In this document: piece after piece, positions 8,550-17,672 of the stretch
Numbering within the stretch: position 1 is the first letter of the stretch
Layout: every line of letters starts with the position of its first letter
Assembly (NCBI GenBank): GCA_951813855.1
Contig: OX638380.1
Span: 1,194,876-1,258,875 of the forward strand
DNA: 64,000 nucleotides
Source of the DNA: an uncultured Verrucomicrobiae bacterium
Lineage (GTDB): Bacteria; Verrucomicrobiota; Verrucomicrobiia; Limisphaerales; AAA164-E04
Direction of reading: 5' to 3'
Translations under genes and position numbers: made by a program
The notes under the pieces: generated by a model
What the model saw: the letters and a program-made list of their open reading frames with translations, nothing else
What the model was told of the DNA's origin: nothing
Database searches by the model: none

Positions 8550-10304
8550 ATGATGTCAGGACATCCAGCCGGTCTCAAAACGCTGTTTTTCACGGAGCTT
8601 TGGGAACGTCTCAGCTACTACGGAATGCGCGCCATTCTGGTGTTGTTTCTGGTCAACGAAATGTCCGGATACGGGATGACCTCCGAAACGGCCGGAGCCA
8701 TCTACGGATTGTACACGGCCATGGTCTATCTGGTCGCGTTGCCGGGAGGCTGGATCGCCGACCGGATCCTAGGCATGCAGAAATCGGTGCTGCTCGGCGG
8801 CATTATCATCGCTTTCGGGCACTTTTCCATGGCGATCCCGTCAGATCTCACCTTCTACTTGGGATTGGCGTTGATCGTCGTCGGCACCGGATTGCTCAAA
8901 CCCAATATCAGCGGTTTGGTTGGCGAGCTCTATCCGGAAGGAGGAGCGAAACGAGACGCAGGGTATTCGTACTATTACATGGGCATCAATATCGGCGCCC
9001 TGATCGGGCCGCTGATCTGCGGTTACCTCGGAGAGAAAGTCAACTGGCATCTCGGATTCAGCGCGGCCGGCATCGGCATGGTCTTCGGGGTCATTCAGTA
9101 TTGGTTGGGGAAACACAAATTGGGCGAAGCAGGATTACATCCGATCGTCGACGCCGCCGAACAAACCCGAGCCAAAACTCTGTTGATGTGGGGGATCTCG
9201 GGCACCCTGGTCACGCTGACCGTCCTCACCGGCATCGTCTACTGGTTGCATATCGGTTCCATGCCTTGGGAACGATCTCTCGACACCCTCGTTCATTATT
9301 TCGGATATTTCATCGCGGCCCTGATCATCGGGTATTTCGTCGTGCTGCTGAATAAACCCCGCTGGATTTGGGGGCTCTCGGTCACCCTAGTCACGCTGAC
9401 CGTCCTCGTCGGCATCGTTTACTGGTTACATGTCCGAGAAGCCGGTCCCGTACCTTGGGAACGATCTCTTAACACCCTCGTTCATTACTTCGGATATTTC
9501 ATCGCGGCCCTGACCATCGGGTATTTCGTCGTGCTGCTGAGTCAACCCCGCTGGACCAAAGTCGAAAAAAAGCGCATCGGAGTCATCATGATCCTGTTGC
9601 TGACCGCGGCCATTTTCTGGGCCGGATTCGAACAAGCGGGCAGTTCCTTGAACCTGTTCGGAAAAGAAAACACCAATCTCTCGCTGGGCAACTGGCTAAC
9701 CCAGACTACCGGCTTCGCCTACCTCCCCGATAGTTTGACGCAATGGGCCAATAATACGGTAGCATGGCTGGACGCCATTTTTGTCCCGGCGTCGTGGTTT
9801 CAATCGATCAATCCGTTTTTTATCATCGTCCTGGCACCGTTTTACGCTTGGCTCTGGGTCTGGTTGCAACACCGCAACCCTTCCATACCGTTGAAATTCG
9901 GCATCGGACTGGTGTTGATGGCCTTGGGCTTTTTTATCATCGGTTGGGCCGCCACCTATACTTCCGGAGACTCTGACAACCCCACCCTGGTATCGCCCAA
10001 CTGGCTCATCGCTACTTATTTGCTCCATACGATGGGAGAACTCTGCCTCAGCCCTGTCGGATTAAGCAGCGTCTCCAAACTGTCGCCCAAACCGCTCGTC
10101 GGACAAATGATGGGGCTATGGTTCGTCGGCGCCGCGCTGGGGAACCTGATTTCCGGTTTGGCCGGAGGCATGTTCGACCAATTGAGAGATAACGAGCAAC
10201 TGCACTTGCTTTTCTGGTATATCGGAGCCATCGGCGGCGGGGTCGGAGTGGTCATGATCGCCTTGGTCAACCCCATCAAGTCCCTCTACGGAAACATCAA
10301 ATAG
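8550..10304 (+). CDS. POT-family proton-coupled oligopeptide transporter
   Basis: The 584-residue protein begins with the POT signature region: LFFTELWERLSYYGMRAILVLFL includes the ExxERFxYYG-type proton-coupling motif, here ELWERLSYYG. The N-bundle has GGWIADRILG and the second family signature around GTGLLKPNISGLVGELY. Cytoplasmic di- and tripeptides would be imported with protons. The C-bundle continues from about residue 340 with EQAGSSLNLF and ELCLSPVGLSSVSKLSP. It is longer than usual (about 500) because the two-helix linker between the bundles is duplicated (9192-9557), predicting 16 rather than 14 membrane helices. Confidence 0.95.
   Translation: MMSGHPAGLKTLFFTELWERLSYYGMRAILVLFLVNEMSGYGMTSETAGAIYGLYTAMVYLVALPGGWIADRILGMQKSVLLGGIIIAFGHFSMAIPSDLTFYLGLALIVVGTGLLKPNISGLVGELYPEGGAKRDAGYSYYYMGINIGALIGPLICGYLGEKVNWHLGFSAAGIGMVFGVIQYWLGKHKLGEAGLHPIVDAAEQTRAKTLLMWGISGTLVTLTVLTGIVYWLHIGSMPWERSLDTLVHYFGYFIAALIIGYFVVLLNKPRWIWGLSVTLVTLTVLVGIVYWLHVREAGPVPWERSLNTLVHYFGYFIAALTIGYFVVLLSQPRWTKVEKKRIGVIMILLLTAAIFWAGFEQAGSSLNLFGKENTNLSLGNWLTQTTGFAYLPDSLTQWANNTVAWLDAIFVPASWFQSINPFFIIVLAPFYAWLWVWLQHRNPSIPLKFGIGLVLMALGFFIIGWAATYTSGDSDNPTLVSPNWLIATYLLHTMGELCLSPVGLSSVSKLSPKPLVGQMMGLWFVGAALGNLISGLAGGMFDQLRDNEQLHLLFWYIGAIGGGVGVVMIALVNPIKSLYGNIK
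9192..9557 (+). repeat. In-frame tandem duplication inside the POT transporter gene
   Basis: A 180-bp unit (9192-9371, 60 codons) is followed at once by a diverged copy of about 186 bp (9372-9557). Both encode TLVTLTVL, GIVYWLH, PWERSL, TLVHYFGYFIAAL and IGYFVVLL in the same order. The second copy has an extra two codons in the REAGPVP loop. Each unit carries two hydrophobic helices. Confidence 0.93.
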
Positions 10305-10320
10305 CAATCGCGAACGGATG

Positions 10321-10351
10321 CCGGTTCCGTCCGGGAGGCGGACGGAACCGG
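10321..10351. terminator. Strong hairpin after the transporter gene
   Basis: A 12-bp perfect stem, CCGGTTCCGTCC with GGACGGAACCGG, encloses a 7-nt loop GGGAGGC just 16 bp after the stop codon. There is no clear T-run, so it may act as a transcript-stabilising hairpin rather than an intrinsic terminator. Confidence 0.6.
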
Positions 10352-10509
10352 ACAACCGGGAGAAGCTGCCGCTCCGGCGGCACTCGGAAAGAGTGCCGTT
10401 GGGTCCCGCCGTGCCGAATCCTCGAAACCCGGAGCCAAAAAGAACCGGCCGCACGGGGCGGCTCGAGAATAAAGTTTATTCCTGACGCCTCCTACCCTAG
10501 AGTCGCCCC

Positions 10510-11217
10510 ATGTTCGCCGCCGCGGAATTCTTCGATCTCGACCGTTCCGAGCACACTTTCCTGTTCGACGGAGTCCGCTACGTCTGGGAAGCCTTGAACG
10601 CTATCAAATCCTACCTGGACGGACGCTCGGAATTCACGCAACGGCATCAGACCAAGGGCGACGCCTTCGTCGAAGCCAACGTCGCGACCGGCGAAGGAAC
10701 GGTCATCGAGTACGGGGCCATGGTAATGGGTCCGGCACTCATCGGCAAAAACTGCCAAATCCGGCACAACGCCTACATCCGCCCCTATTCGATCGTCGGC
10801 AACTCTTGCGTCGTGGGCAACGCCAGCGAAATCAAACATTCCATCCTCTTCGACCAGGCGCAGGCGCCGCATTTCAATTACGTCGGCGATTCCATTCTCG
10901 GGTACCGCGCCCACTTGGGCGCCGGCGTGAAGATCTCGAACCTGAAATTGACGCCGGGCAACGTGACGGTGGATCAAATTGACGAAACCGGCCAACCGAT
11001 CGACAGCGGTCTGCACAAATTCGGAGCCATCCTGGGCGATCACACCGAAATCGGCTGCAACGCCGTATTGAACCCCGGAACCATTTTGGAACCGTCGACC
11101 ATTATCTATCCCAACACCAACTGGAGAGGCATCCTGCCCAAGCACATGATCGCCAAAAACCGGGCTCCCGTCGACATCGTGCAGGGACGCCCCCGCCCCG
11201 GTTGGCCCGCCGACTAA
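10510..11217 (+). CDS. GlmU-like left-handed beta-helix (hexapeptide repeat) protein
   Basis: The 235-residue protein lacks a nucleotidyltransferase domain but has the hexapeptide repeats of a left-handed beta-helix from about residue 55 (EGTVIEYGAMVMGPALIGKN, IRPYSIVGNSCVVGNASEIK) to 210. The segment SEIKHSILFDQAQAPHFNYVGDSILG resembles the GlmU acetyltransferase region. It is likely a sugar-nucleotide acyltransferase or diphosphorylase partner acting on UDP-amino sugars; the exact substrate is inferred only from that resemblance. It is followed by the helicase gene 49 bp downstream on the same strand. Confidence 0.8.
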   Translation: MFAAAEFFDLDRSEHTFLFDGVRYVWEALNAIKSYLDGRSEFTQRHQTKGDAFVEANVATGEGTVIEYGAMVMGPALIGKNCQIRHNAYIRPYSIVGNSCVVGNASEIKHSILFDQAQAPHFNYVGDSILGYRAHLGAGVKISNLKLTPGNVTVDQIDETGQPIDSGLHKFGAILGDHTEIGCNAVLNPGTILEPSTIIYPNTNWRGILPKHMIAKNRAPVDIVQGRPRPGWPAD

Positions 11218-11266
11218 CCCGCTCGGCTCTTCTGCGGAAAAGACGCCGCCCTTTCCTCTCGATCGA

Positions 11267-13345
11267 ATGGCCCATGAACCCAGCGAGTTTGCCGACGAAG
11301 TCTCGAACTTTTTCTCGGAGCAAGGACCGCTGGCGCAATCCGAAGATTTCGAGTACCGCCCCCAACAACGGGAGATGGCCGTCCGGGTCGCCCAAGCGTT
11401 GGAGCACAACTCTCACCTGATCGTCGAAGCCGGCACGGGAGTCGGCAAGAGCCGCGCCTATCTGGTTCCCGCCATCCTTCACGCCCTCAAGCAAGAATCC
11501 CAGGCCATCGTCTCGACTCAAACGATCAACTTGCAGGAACAACTCCGGTTCAAAGATCTGCCGCTGTTGCAGCAGCACATTCCGGAACCCTTCAGTTACA
11601 CGATGCTCAAGGGACGATCGAATTACCTGTGCACGTTTCGGCTGGAGCAAGCCGTCAGATTGGGAACCGGGTTATTCACCACTCCTGAAACCGAAGCGCT
11701 GCAAGCGATCCGGAAATGGGCCGAAACTACCAAGACCGGTTCGCTCTCCGAATTCGATAGACGGCCCAACCCCCAGGTCTGGGCGAAGGTCTGTTCCGAA
11801 GCCGGCGTCTGTTCCCCGAAGCAATGCGGCAGTCAATCCGCCTTGGCCAGGAACGGGCAAAAATGCTTTTATCAAACAGCCCGGGAGCAAGCGAATTACG
11901 CTCAAGTTCTGATCGTCAATCACACCCTTTTCTTTTCCCTGCTGGCGGTCGGGGCACTTCCGAAGAAAAACAGTTTCGTCATCTTCGACGAAGCCCACGA
12001 GATCGAACGGACCGCCATTCAAAACACCGGTATTCGGCTAACCAAAAATCAACTGGTCTTTCTGTATCATCAACTTTGGAACGCCAACACCGGCAAGGGC
12101 ATGCTGCAGGATTCAATGTCGAAAACGATCCATCGACGAATCGCCGAACTGAATGACCGTACCGATGACTTCTTCGACCAATTGGAAGTCGCCGCCGGAG
12201 AGCTCGACTCCGGGAAGACGAAAACCTTTCCGAGCAAACAAATCCGCCTGCGCGAACCGCTGAAGGTGCCCGATACCCTCTCCGAACCCATGGAGGAGTT
12301 GCGGTCGGAGTTGCGGGATAAAATGGATCAGGTCCAGAGCACCGAGGAAGCTCTGGAACTGGAAGCCGCTATCGTACGGTTGGGAACTTTTCGCAAAATC
12401 CTGTCGAGTTTCCTCGAACAAACGGAACCGGATTACGTGTATTGGATTTCGCAAGAAGGCAAAACCAAAACCAACCTTTGCCTGAACGCCTCTCCCGTCA
12501 AAATCGCCGAACACTTTCGCCAAAATCTGTTCGATAAAGGCGATTCGGTCATCATGACCAGCGCCACCCTGTCGATCACCGACGCTTCGCCCAACGCCGA
12601 GGATTCCGAATCGAACCCCGAGTCCGGCCTGACCTATTTCGCCCGCAAAATCGGCGCCGAAGACCTAGCCGAGACATTGCAAACCGGTTCGCCCTTCAAT
12701 TACGACGCTCAGATGCGGATCTACCTGGCCAAAGACATGCCCGATCCCAAAGGCGAAAATTACCTGGATGCGCTCGTCCCTTGGATCTTCCACTTCCTGA
12801 AACAATCGCAAGGCAAGGCATTCGTGTTGTTCACCAGTTACCGTACGATGATCCAGACTCACCAAGAGTTGGAACCGTTACTGAAGGAATTGGGCATCAA
12901 CTGCCTGTTGCAAAGCTATCGAACGGACCGCAAGAGATTACTGGATTCCTTCCAAAAAGATATCGATTCGGTGCTCTTCGGAACGGACAGTTTTTGGCAA
13001 GGCGTCGACGTTCCCGGAGAGGCGCTTTCCAGCGTCATCATCACCCGGTTGCCGTTCGCCGTTCCCGACCATCCACTGATCGAAGCGCAAATCGAGCATA
13101 TCGAAGCTCAGGGAGGCAAACCGTTCTTCGAGCATACCCTGCCCGAAGCGGTTCTGAAATTCCGGCAAGGCGTCGGCCGGTTGATCCGCCGAAGCACGGA
13201 TTACGGGACTATCGTCATTTTGGATAATCGCGTCTTGACGAAGAGGTACGGGCGTTATTTTCAAACGGCGCTCCCCGCTTGCCCGGTTGAACACATGTCC
13301 TCGGCCGAGATAATCGATCCCCGGGCGGCGTCTTATCGCGATTGA
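11267..13345 (+). CDS. DinG-family ATP-dependent DNA helicase
   Basis: The 692-residue protein is a superfamily 2 XPD/DinG helicase. Motif I is EAGTGVGKSRAYL (about residue 53). An Fe-S-cluster-type cysteine set lies in VCSEAGVCSPKQCGS ... KCF (about 168-200). The DEAH box is FDEAHEIERT. C-terminal motifs include SATLSI, SFWQGVDVPGE and the motif VI sequence FRQGVGRLIRR. DinG helicases unwind 5'-to-3' and resolve R-loops or G-quadruplexes. The full set of motifs suggests a functional gene. Confidence 0.92.
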   Translation: MAHEPSEFADEVSNFFSEQGPLAQSEDFEYRPQQREMAVRVAQALEHNSHLIVEAGTGVGKSRAYLVPAILHALKQESQAIVSTQTINLQEQLRFKDLPLLQQHIPEPFSYTMLKGRSNYLCTFRLEQAVRLGTGLFTTPETEALQAIRKWAETTKTGSLSEFDRRPNPQVWAKVCSEAGVCSPKQCGSQSALARNGQKCFYQTAREQANYAQVLIVNHTLFFSLLAVGALPKKNSFVIFDEAHEIERTAIQNTGIRLTKNQLVFLYHQLWNANTGKGMLQDSMSKTIHRRIAELNDRTDDFFDQLEVAAGELDSGKTKTFPSKQIRLREPLKVPDTLSEPMEELRSELRDKMDQVQSTEEALELEAAIVRLGTFRKILSSFLEQTEPDYVYWISQEGKTKTNLCLNASPVKIAEHFRQNLFDKGDSVIMTSATLSITDASPNAEDSESNPESGLTYFARKIGAEDLAETLQTGSPFNYDAQMRIYLAKDMPDPKGENYLDALVPWIFHFLKQSQGKAFVLFTSYRTMIQTHQELEPLLKELGINCLLQSYRTDRKRLLDSFQKDIDSVLFGTDSFWQGVDVPGEALSSVIITRLPFAVPDHPLIEAQIEHIEAQGGKPFFEHTLPEAVLKFRQGVGRLIRRSTDYGTIVILDNRVLTKRYGRYFQTALPACPVEHMSSAEIIDPRAASYRD

Positions 13346-13403
13346 GAACCCAACAGCTTTCGCCCCGGTTTTTGACTGTCTGGCCAAACCTTGGCCCCAA
13401 AGT

Positions 13404-13489
13404 TGGTACCGGTGGTCGGAGTCGAACCGACACGAGGTCGCCCTCCCGGGATTTTAAGTCCCGTGCGTCTGCCATTTCGCCACACCGGC
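13404..13489 (-). tRNA. tRNA-Leu (anticodon TAA)
   Basis: Read on the minus strand, the gene starts GCCGGTGTGGCGAAATGGCA and ends ACCGGT-A-CCA with the CCA encoded. The anticodon arm GGGA-CTTAAAA-TCCC gives TAA. A long variable arm (GGGAGGGCGACCTC region) identifies a class II tRNA, and the T-arm contains GGTTCGACTCC. It marks the last clearly chromosomal feature before the accessory region. Confidence 0.95.
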
Positions 13490-13883
13490 ACCTGAGCCAG
13501 TACGTATCGACTCGGTATCCAGACTGAATCAGACGCCGAGCACTCGATCGTTCGCCCGGCATCCTAACATATTATTCCGTAGATTCAAGCCGCCCCCAAA
13601 GGAAAAAAAAGGGATGCGAAGCGGAATCGTCGGAGATGATGAAATGGGGCCGAGACGTCCGAGGGATTTCAACACCGGGATTGAATTCGGTGCCAACGAT
13701 CACTCACGGAACCGGCCCCAATAAGGAAAAAGCGACGGGCGTCAAACGTAACCGAGAGATTGCCGGAGCGTAATCTCGACGCCGTCCGGGGCGACGATTC
13801 CTCACTGACGCCAGGTAGAAAGTTGCAAAAAAAGCGAATTCGGGCTATAATATAGCAGCCCGAGCGGGCAAACCGATTGAGTT
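13490..13883. other. Junction between chromosome core and accessory region
   Basis: About 390 bp with no recognisable gene. The stretch just before the IS30 remnant (TTCGGGCTATAATATAGC near 13840) contains a good TATAAT-like -10 box that may be the remnant promoter of the transposase. Confidence 0.4.
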
Positions 13884-14129
13884 ATGGCCAGGAAATACCG
13901 ACACTTGTCCCAGGATGATCGACGTGACATCGGGACGCTCAAAAGGAGCAAATGTTCGATTCGCGGGATCGCTCGCCAACTGGAACGGGCGCCTTCGACC
14001 ATCTCCCGTGAATTACGGCGCAATTGCGGCGGCAACGGCTACCGTTACAAGCAGGCTAACGAGATGGCCCTGAAACGACGAAGCTTAGCTTCTTCTCGAA
14101 CGCGCAGAATGGAACTGGTTCTCGGCTGA
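13884..14129 (+). pseudogene. IS30-family transposase, N-terminal remnant
   Basis: Only 81 residues remain: YRHLSQDDRRDIGTLKRS, then the helix-turn-helix SIRGIARQLERAPSTISREL, then GYRYKQANEMALKRR. This is the DNA-binding N-terminus of IS30-type transposases (normally over 300 residues). The DDE catalytic domain is absent; after residue 70 the sequence no longer resembles the family. It is a decayed insertion at the left border of the defence locus. Confidence 0.85.
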
Positions 14130-14214
14130 GGTTTTCTCTTCGTTCCCCGAGACGCTCGTTCCTCAAACTCGCCCCGTTAGATCTTCCCTCGAATCGATAT
14201 GCCGCGGTTCTTAA

Positions 14215-14380
14215 TCAGTCCTCGGGTTGGAACAGTCCCAAGCCAAAGTGGCTGCCGTAACCGATCGCGAGCGGCCCGGTAATCGGTTGAGGAAACGTGA
14301 TGCGCAGAAAGGTGCCGGTGGGATCTGGTTGTTTCTCACCGGCACCGGCACGGAATCGGTGAAAATGGGGGGTGCGGCGT
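14215..14380 (-). pseudogene. Probable C-terminal relic of type I-G csb2 (GSU0054-type Cas5-Cas6)
   Basis: On the minus strand, a frame ending in TGA at 14215-14217 encodes GTFLRITFPQPITGPLAI directly followed by GYGSHFGLGLFQPED, preceded by RTPHFHRFR. The GPLA-G---HFGLGLF ending is what I recall as the glycine-rich RAMP loop at the C-terminus of Csb2/GSU0054-family proteins of type I-G (I-U) CRISPR systems. Stop codons precede it at about 14380, so only some 52 residues survive. The family call rests on memory of that motif and could be another RAMP-like protein. Confidence 0.45.
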
Positions 14381-14425
14381 TATCAGTCTGACATCAGACA
14401 ATGCGCAAGCAGGCAGATCAGTAAT

Positions 14426-15001
14426 TCAAGGGGCAATAGTGGTCCTGATCCCACTATCTAACTTATAGAACTGGACAGCGATTTCCCATGCAATCCTGGC
14501 ATCCTCGACGGCACCATGGATTGTACCGACGCGTCCTTCGATCCCCATCCAGCCAGCCACGCTTTCCAGGCTTTTTTTCTGTCCGGGAGCGAATTGCTGG
14601 AATCTTCGCATAGTGCAGAAACACCTGTTTTCTGCTAAAGACCTCGCATTTACCCGCAAAAACTCAGCTTCCAAAAATCTCCGATCGAAGGTTAGGTTGT
14701 GTGCAATTATCGGACGATTACCAATAAAACTACGAAGATTCGAAGCGATTTCGTCAAATATCGGCATATCTGCTACATCACGATCTGTTATGCCGTTCAC
14801 CCTCGAAGCACTATCAGGGATACTTCGCTGAGGGTTGACCATAACATCCAGAGTTTCGACTTCCGGTTTGCCAATACCGCCTTTCAGGTCAGAAAAGTCT
14901 GAACGTATCATGGCGATGGATATCATCCGATCACGTTTCGGATCAAATCCCGTAGTTTCGAGATCGATTACCACCGCCTCCCTTAGCTCTGAAAACTTCA
15001 T
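14426..15001 (-). CDS. DEDDh 3'-5' exonuclease (DnaQ-like), next to cas3
   Basis: The 191-residue protein is a stand-alone exonuclease domain with every catalytic residue in place: D13 and E15 in VIDLETTGFDP, D106 in AHNLTFDRRFL, and H162/D167 in HGAVEDARI. It degrades single-stranded 3' ends. It has no polymerase-binding tail or GIY-YIG fusion. It is divergent from cas3, with 115 bp between the starts, and lies downstream-adjacent to the csb2-like relic on the same strand. DnaQ-type domains are fused to Cas2 in some type I-E systems and trim prespacers, so a role in adaptation is plausible but inferred. Confidence 0.88.
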   Translation of the reverse strand: MKFSELREAVVIDLETTGFDPKRDRMISIAMIRSDFSDLKGGIGKPEVETLDVMVNPQRSIPDSASRVNGITDRDVADMPIFDEIASNLRSFIGNRPIIAHNLTFDRRFLEAEFLRVNARSLAENRCFCTMRRFQQFAPGQKKSLESVAGWMGIEGRVGTIHGAVEDARIAWEIAVQFYKLDSGIRTTIAP

Positions 15002-15116
15002 CCCAGGATTACTTCGCTAAATTCCCGCCCCCCAATATTTGGCGGGTTACCCATCAAGACGACCTGAATCGCTTGCTCATCAACGACATAATCGTTACAA
15101 TGAGACCCGACTTTAA

Positions 15117-17672
15117 ATGGGTGAGAACATCGTAGTGAACGGACGAGATAATTCAATCTTCGATTGGCCAGGAAAGTCAAACGATCAAGGTATAGAGAGG
15201 CCGGCGATCTTGCACATGCTCGATGTAATGGCTTGCGCTGAGCGACTGATTCCGGAGCATACAGCTTTCCAAAAACTCTCCGATCACCAGATTCATGCGC
15301 TGTTGATTTTAATCGCGCTCCACGACGTGGGCAAAATTTCCGAAAGTTTTCGAGCCCTCATCCGAAATAAGGAAACAGGAGCGCCGCTTCACTGGGAACT
15401 CTCCGATTTTCTGCTCCGCAACGATCTGGACGATATTCTAAGCAAACTAGGCACCGACAAATACATTCGCGACGAACTGTATGCCGCCGTAGCCGGACAT
15501 CACGGTAAACCTCCTACCCCAGTCGGCGGCAACCGAAGAGAAAAACGCAAACGGCAACAATCTATAGGCAACGGCCTGTCGGCAGCTAAGGAATGGATTA
15601 CCCGGCTACTGAAAATATTCCCGAACGCTTCGCTAGGGAATCTGATGCTTGACGAAGCCAAAGCCCTTAGTTGGGCCTTGAGCGGTCTGACAGTAGCCGC
15701 CGACTGGTTAGGGTCGAATGAAAAATGGTTTCCGGTCGAAGAGGGTTTGCCGGATATCCAAGAGGCCCTCGAAGAATCACGCAGTCGCGCAATTCTCGCA
15801 GTGCACGAGGCAGGCCTTGACTCACCGCCTTCGGCGACCTTCAACGATTACGGGGTAATCTGTCTGAACAATTTGCGACCGATGCAACTGGCGACTTCGA
15901 CCATCGAACTTGCAGAAGGACCTCACATGGCGATCATCGAAGACGCAACCGGCTCCGGTAAAACCGAAGCGGCTCTGATCCTCGCCCATCGCATGATGAC
16001 GATGAACAAAGCGCGAGGATTATTTTTCGCCCTACCGACCATGGCAACCTCAAACGCCATGTTTGAGCGCATGGTCGCCATTGCCCCGAAACTGTTCTTA
16101 TCCTCGCCGTCGGTAGTTCTGACCCATAGCCGAGCCAAATTGAGCGCGGCATTACGGGAATTGGACGGAACGACTCACGATAAAACGCCAGAAGCCGAAA
16201 ACGCAACCTGGCTAACAGACAGTCGGCGGCGTTCCTTGCTAGCGACCGTCGGAGTCGGCACGATCGATCAAGCTCTGCTCGGCATTCTACCCACTCGCTT
16301 TTCGACGCTCAGGTTATTCGGTTTGGCGGATAAAATACTCATAGTCGATGAAGCCCACAGTTACGACCCCTATATGCAAAAGCAGTTGGAGGCCCTGCTG
16401 CAAATGCAAGCTCGACTCAACGGTTCGGTTATTCTGATGACGGCCAGTCTACCACTGGAGATGCGTCAGGCGTACGTAGATGCTTTTCGAGAAGGAATGG
16501 CCGCTAAACCCACCGAGGTTCGGCTTTCGACAAATTATCCGGGATTACATCTCATGGGCCGAGAATCGAGCTGCCAAATCGTCAAACCTCAATCCGAGAG
16601 CATTAGAGAAGTCAAGGTTTATCGGCTGGAGAAAGCGGATGAGGCAATGAACCTGCTCGAGGAAGCCACGAAAAGCCATGCGGCTTGCGTATGGATTCGA
16701 AATACCGTCGATGACGCTATCGAATCGGCACAGTTGTTGAAGCAGCGAGGATTGAAGGTAGACTTGCTCCATGCTCGTTTCGCTATGGACGATCGACTGC
16801 GCCACGAACAGTCGGCGCTGAATCGATTCGGGAAAAAAGGGACCGAACGCGAAGGACGAATTCTAGTCGCCACCCAAGTGGTCGAGGCATCACTCGATCT
16901 CGATTTCGACGTTATGATTTCAGATCTCGCTCCCATCGGTTCGTTAATCCAGAGAGCAGGCAGACTTTGGCGACATATGCACCTGCGAAGCCAAGCCGTT
17001 CGTCCGGTCGCGAGCCCTACGCTGCATGTTCTTTCGCCCGATCCGGAAAAGGTGGGAGGAGAAGACTGGCTTCACAAAGTACTCGACCGGGGAGCATGGG
17101 TGTACCGCCTGGATGACCAATGGCGCACCGCGAAAACCCTCTTCGACTCCGGCAAAATCGTGGAACCGGGCAACTTACGCAACCTGATTGAAGCAGTTCA
17201 TGGAGCAACGCAAATCCCAATTCCTGAGATCCTCGACGCAGCCCAGCAACAAGCGGTCGGCGAAGCCTTTGCCGAAGCGGGACTAGCGATTAATAACATC
17301 GTGGAAGGAGAAACCGGTTTTCGACAAGGAACCAGGGGTGCCATCGGAAAAGATTCGGAATTTCCGACGCGCCTCGGAGAACCGCAAGTTTTAATCGTGC
17401 TGGCACGACGAACCGGCAACGGGTTGATCCCGTGGGCCAACAACGAAAATCAGACCGTGGCATGGTCTCTGTCGGAAGTTTCCGCCTCCCGCCACCGGTT
17501 CGAGTCTCTATTACCGAATCAGGAATCGCCGGAAATACGCACCGTCAAGAGTGACTGGCCAGAATGGCGTCGCCATTGTTTTAATATCTGCCCTGTCGGA
17601 GAGTCCGGGATGATCGCTGAAGGGATATGGTATGATTCGGACCGAGGTCTTCTTTCGACGAACAATCCGTGA
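15117..17672 (+). CDS. cas3: Type I-E CRISPR helicase-nuclease Cas3
   Basis: The 851-residue protein has an N-terminal HD nuclease domain (HMLDVMACAE at 33-42, the HD pair at 69-70 in IALHDVGK, and AGHHGKPP near 127). A superfamily 2 helicase follows: Walker A DATGSGKTEAAL from residue 276, DEAH at 411-414, TASLPL, and motif VI LIQRAGRLWRH. A Cas3 C-terminal domain completes it. It is recruited by Cascade to nick and processively degrade the displaced strand. All key residues are present. The gene is separated from cas8e by almost 1 kb and may have its own promoter in the 115-bp gap shared with the exonuclease gene. Confidence 0.97.
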   Translation: MGENIVVNGRDNSIFDWPGKSNDQGIERPAILHMLDVMACAERLIPEHTAFQKLSDHQIHALLILIALHDVGKISESFRALIRNKETGAPLHWELSDFLLRNDLDDILSKLGTDKYIRDELYAAVAGHHGKPPTPVGGNRREKRKRQQSIGNGLSAAKEWITRLLKIFPNASLGNLMLDEAKALSWALSGLTVAADWLGSNEKWFPVEEGLPDIQEALEESRSRAILAVHEAGLDSPPSATFNDYGVICLNNLRPMQLATSTIELAEGPHMAIIEDATGSGKTEAALILAHRMMTMNKARGLFFALPTMATSNAMFERMVAIAPKLFLSSPSVVLTHSRAKLSAALRELDGTTHDKTPEAENATWLTDSRRRSLLATVGVGTIDQALLGILPTRFSTLRLFGLADKILIVDEAHSYDPYMQKQLEALLQMQARLNGSVILMTASLPLEMRQAYVDAFREGMAAKPTEVRLSTNYPGLHLMGRESSCQIVKPQSESIREVKVYRLEKADEAMNLLEEATKSHAACVWIRNTVDDAIESAQLLKQRGLKVDLLHARFAMDDRLRHEQSALNRFGKKGTEREGRILVATQVVEASLDLDFDVMISDLAPIGSLIQRAGRLWRHMHLRSQAVRPVASPTLHVLSPDPEKVGGEDWLHKVLDRGAWVYRLDDQWRTAKTLFDSGKIVEPGNLRNLIEAVHGATQIPIPEILDAAQQQAVGEAFAEAGLAINNIVEGETGFRQGTRGAIGKDSEFPTRLGEPQVLIVLARRTGNGLIPWANNENQTVAWSLSEVSASRHRFESLLPNQESPEIRTVKSDWPEWRRHCFNICPVGESGMIAEGIWYDSDRGLLSTNNP

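Noticed and set aside
9192..9557. The transporter duplication as an assembly artefact
   Set aside because: The two copies differ by many substitutions and by two extra codons, which an artefact would not produce.
13404..13489. tRNA-Leu as the attachment site of an integrated island
   Set aside because: The 3' end of the tRNA faces the helicase gene, not the accessory region, no integrase gene is present and no second copy of the 3' end is seen.
14998..15180. A 60-codon minus-strand frame whose TGA overlaps the exonuclease ATG
   Set aside because: The ATGA overlap looks like coupling, but the frame runs antisense into the start of cas3, has no recognisable domain and no convincing ribosome site.
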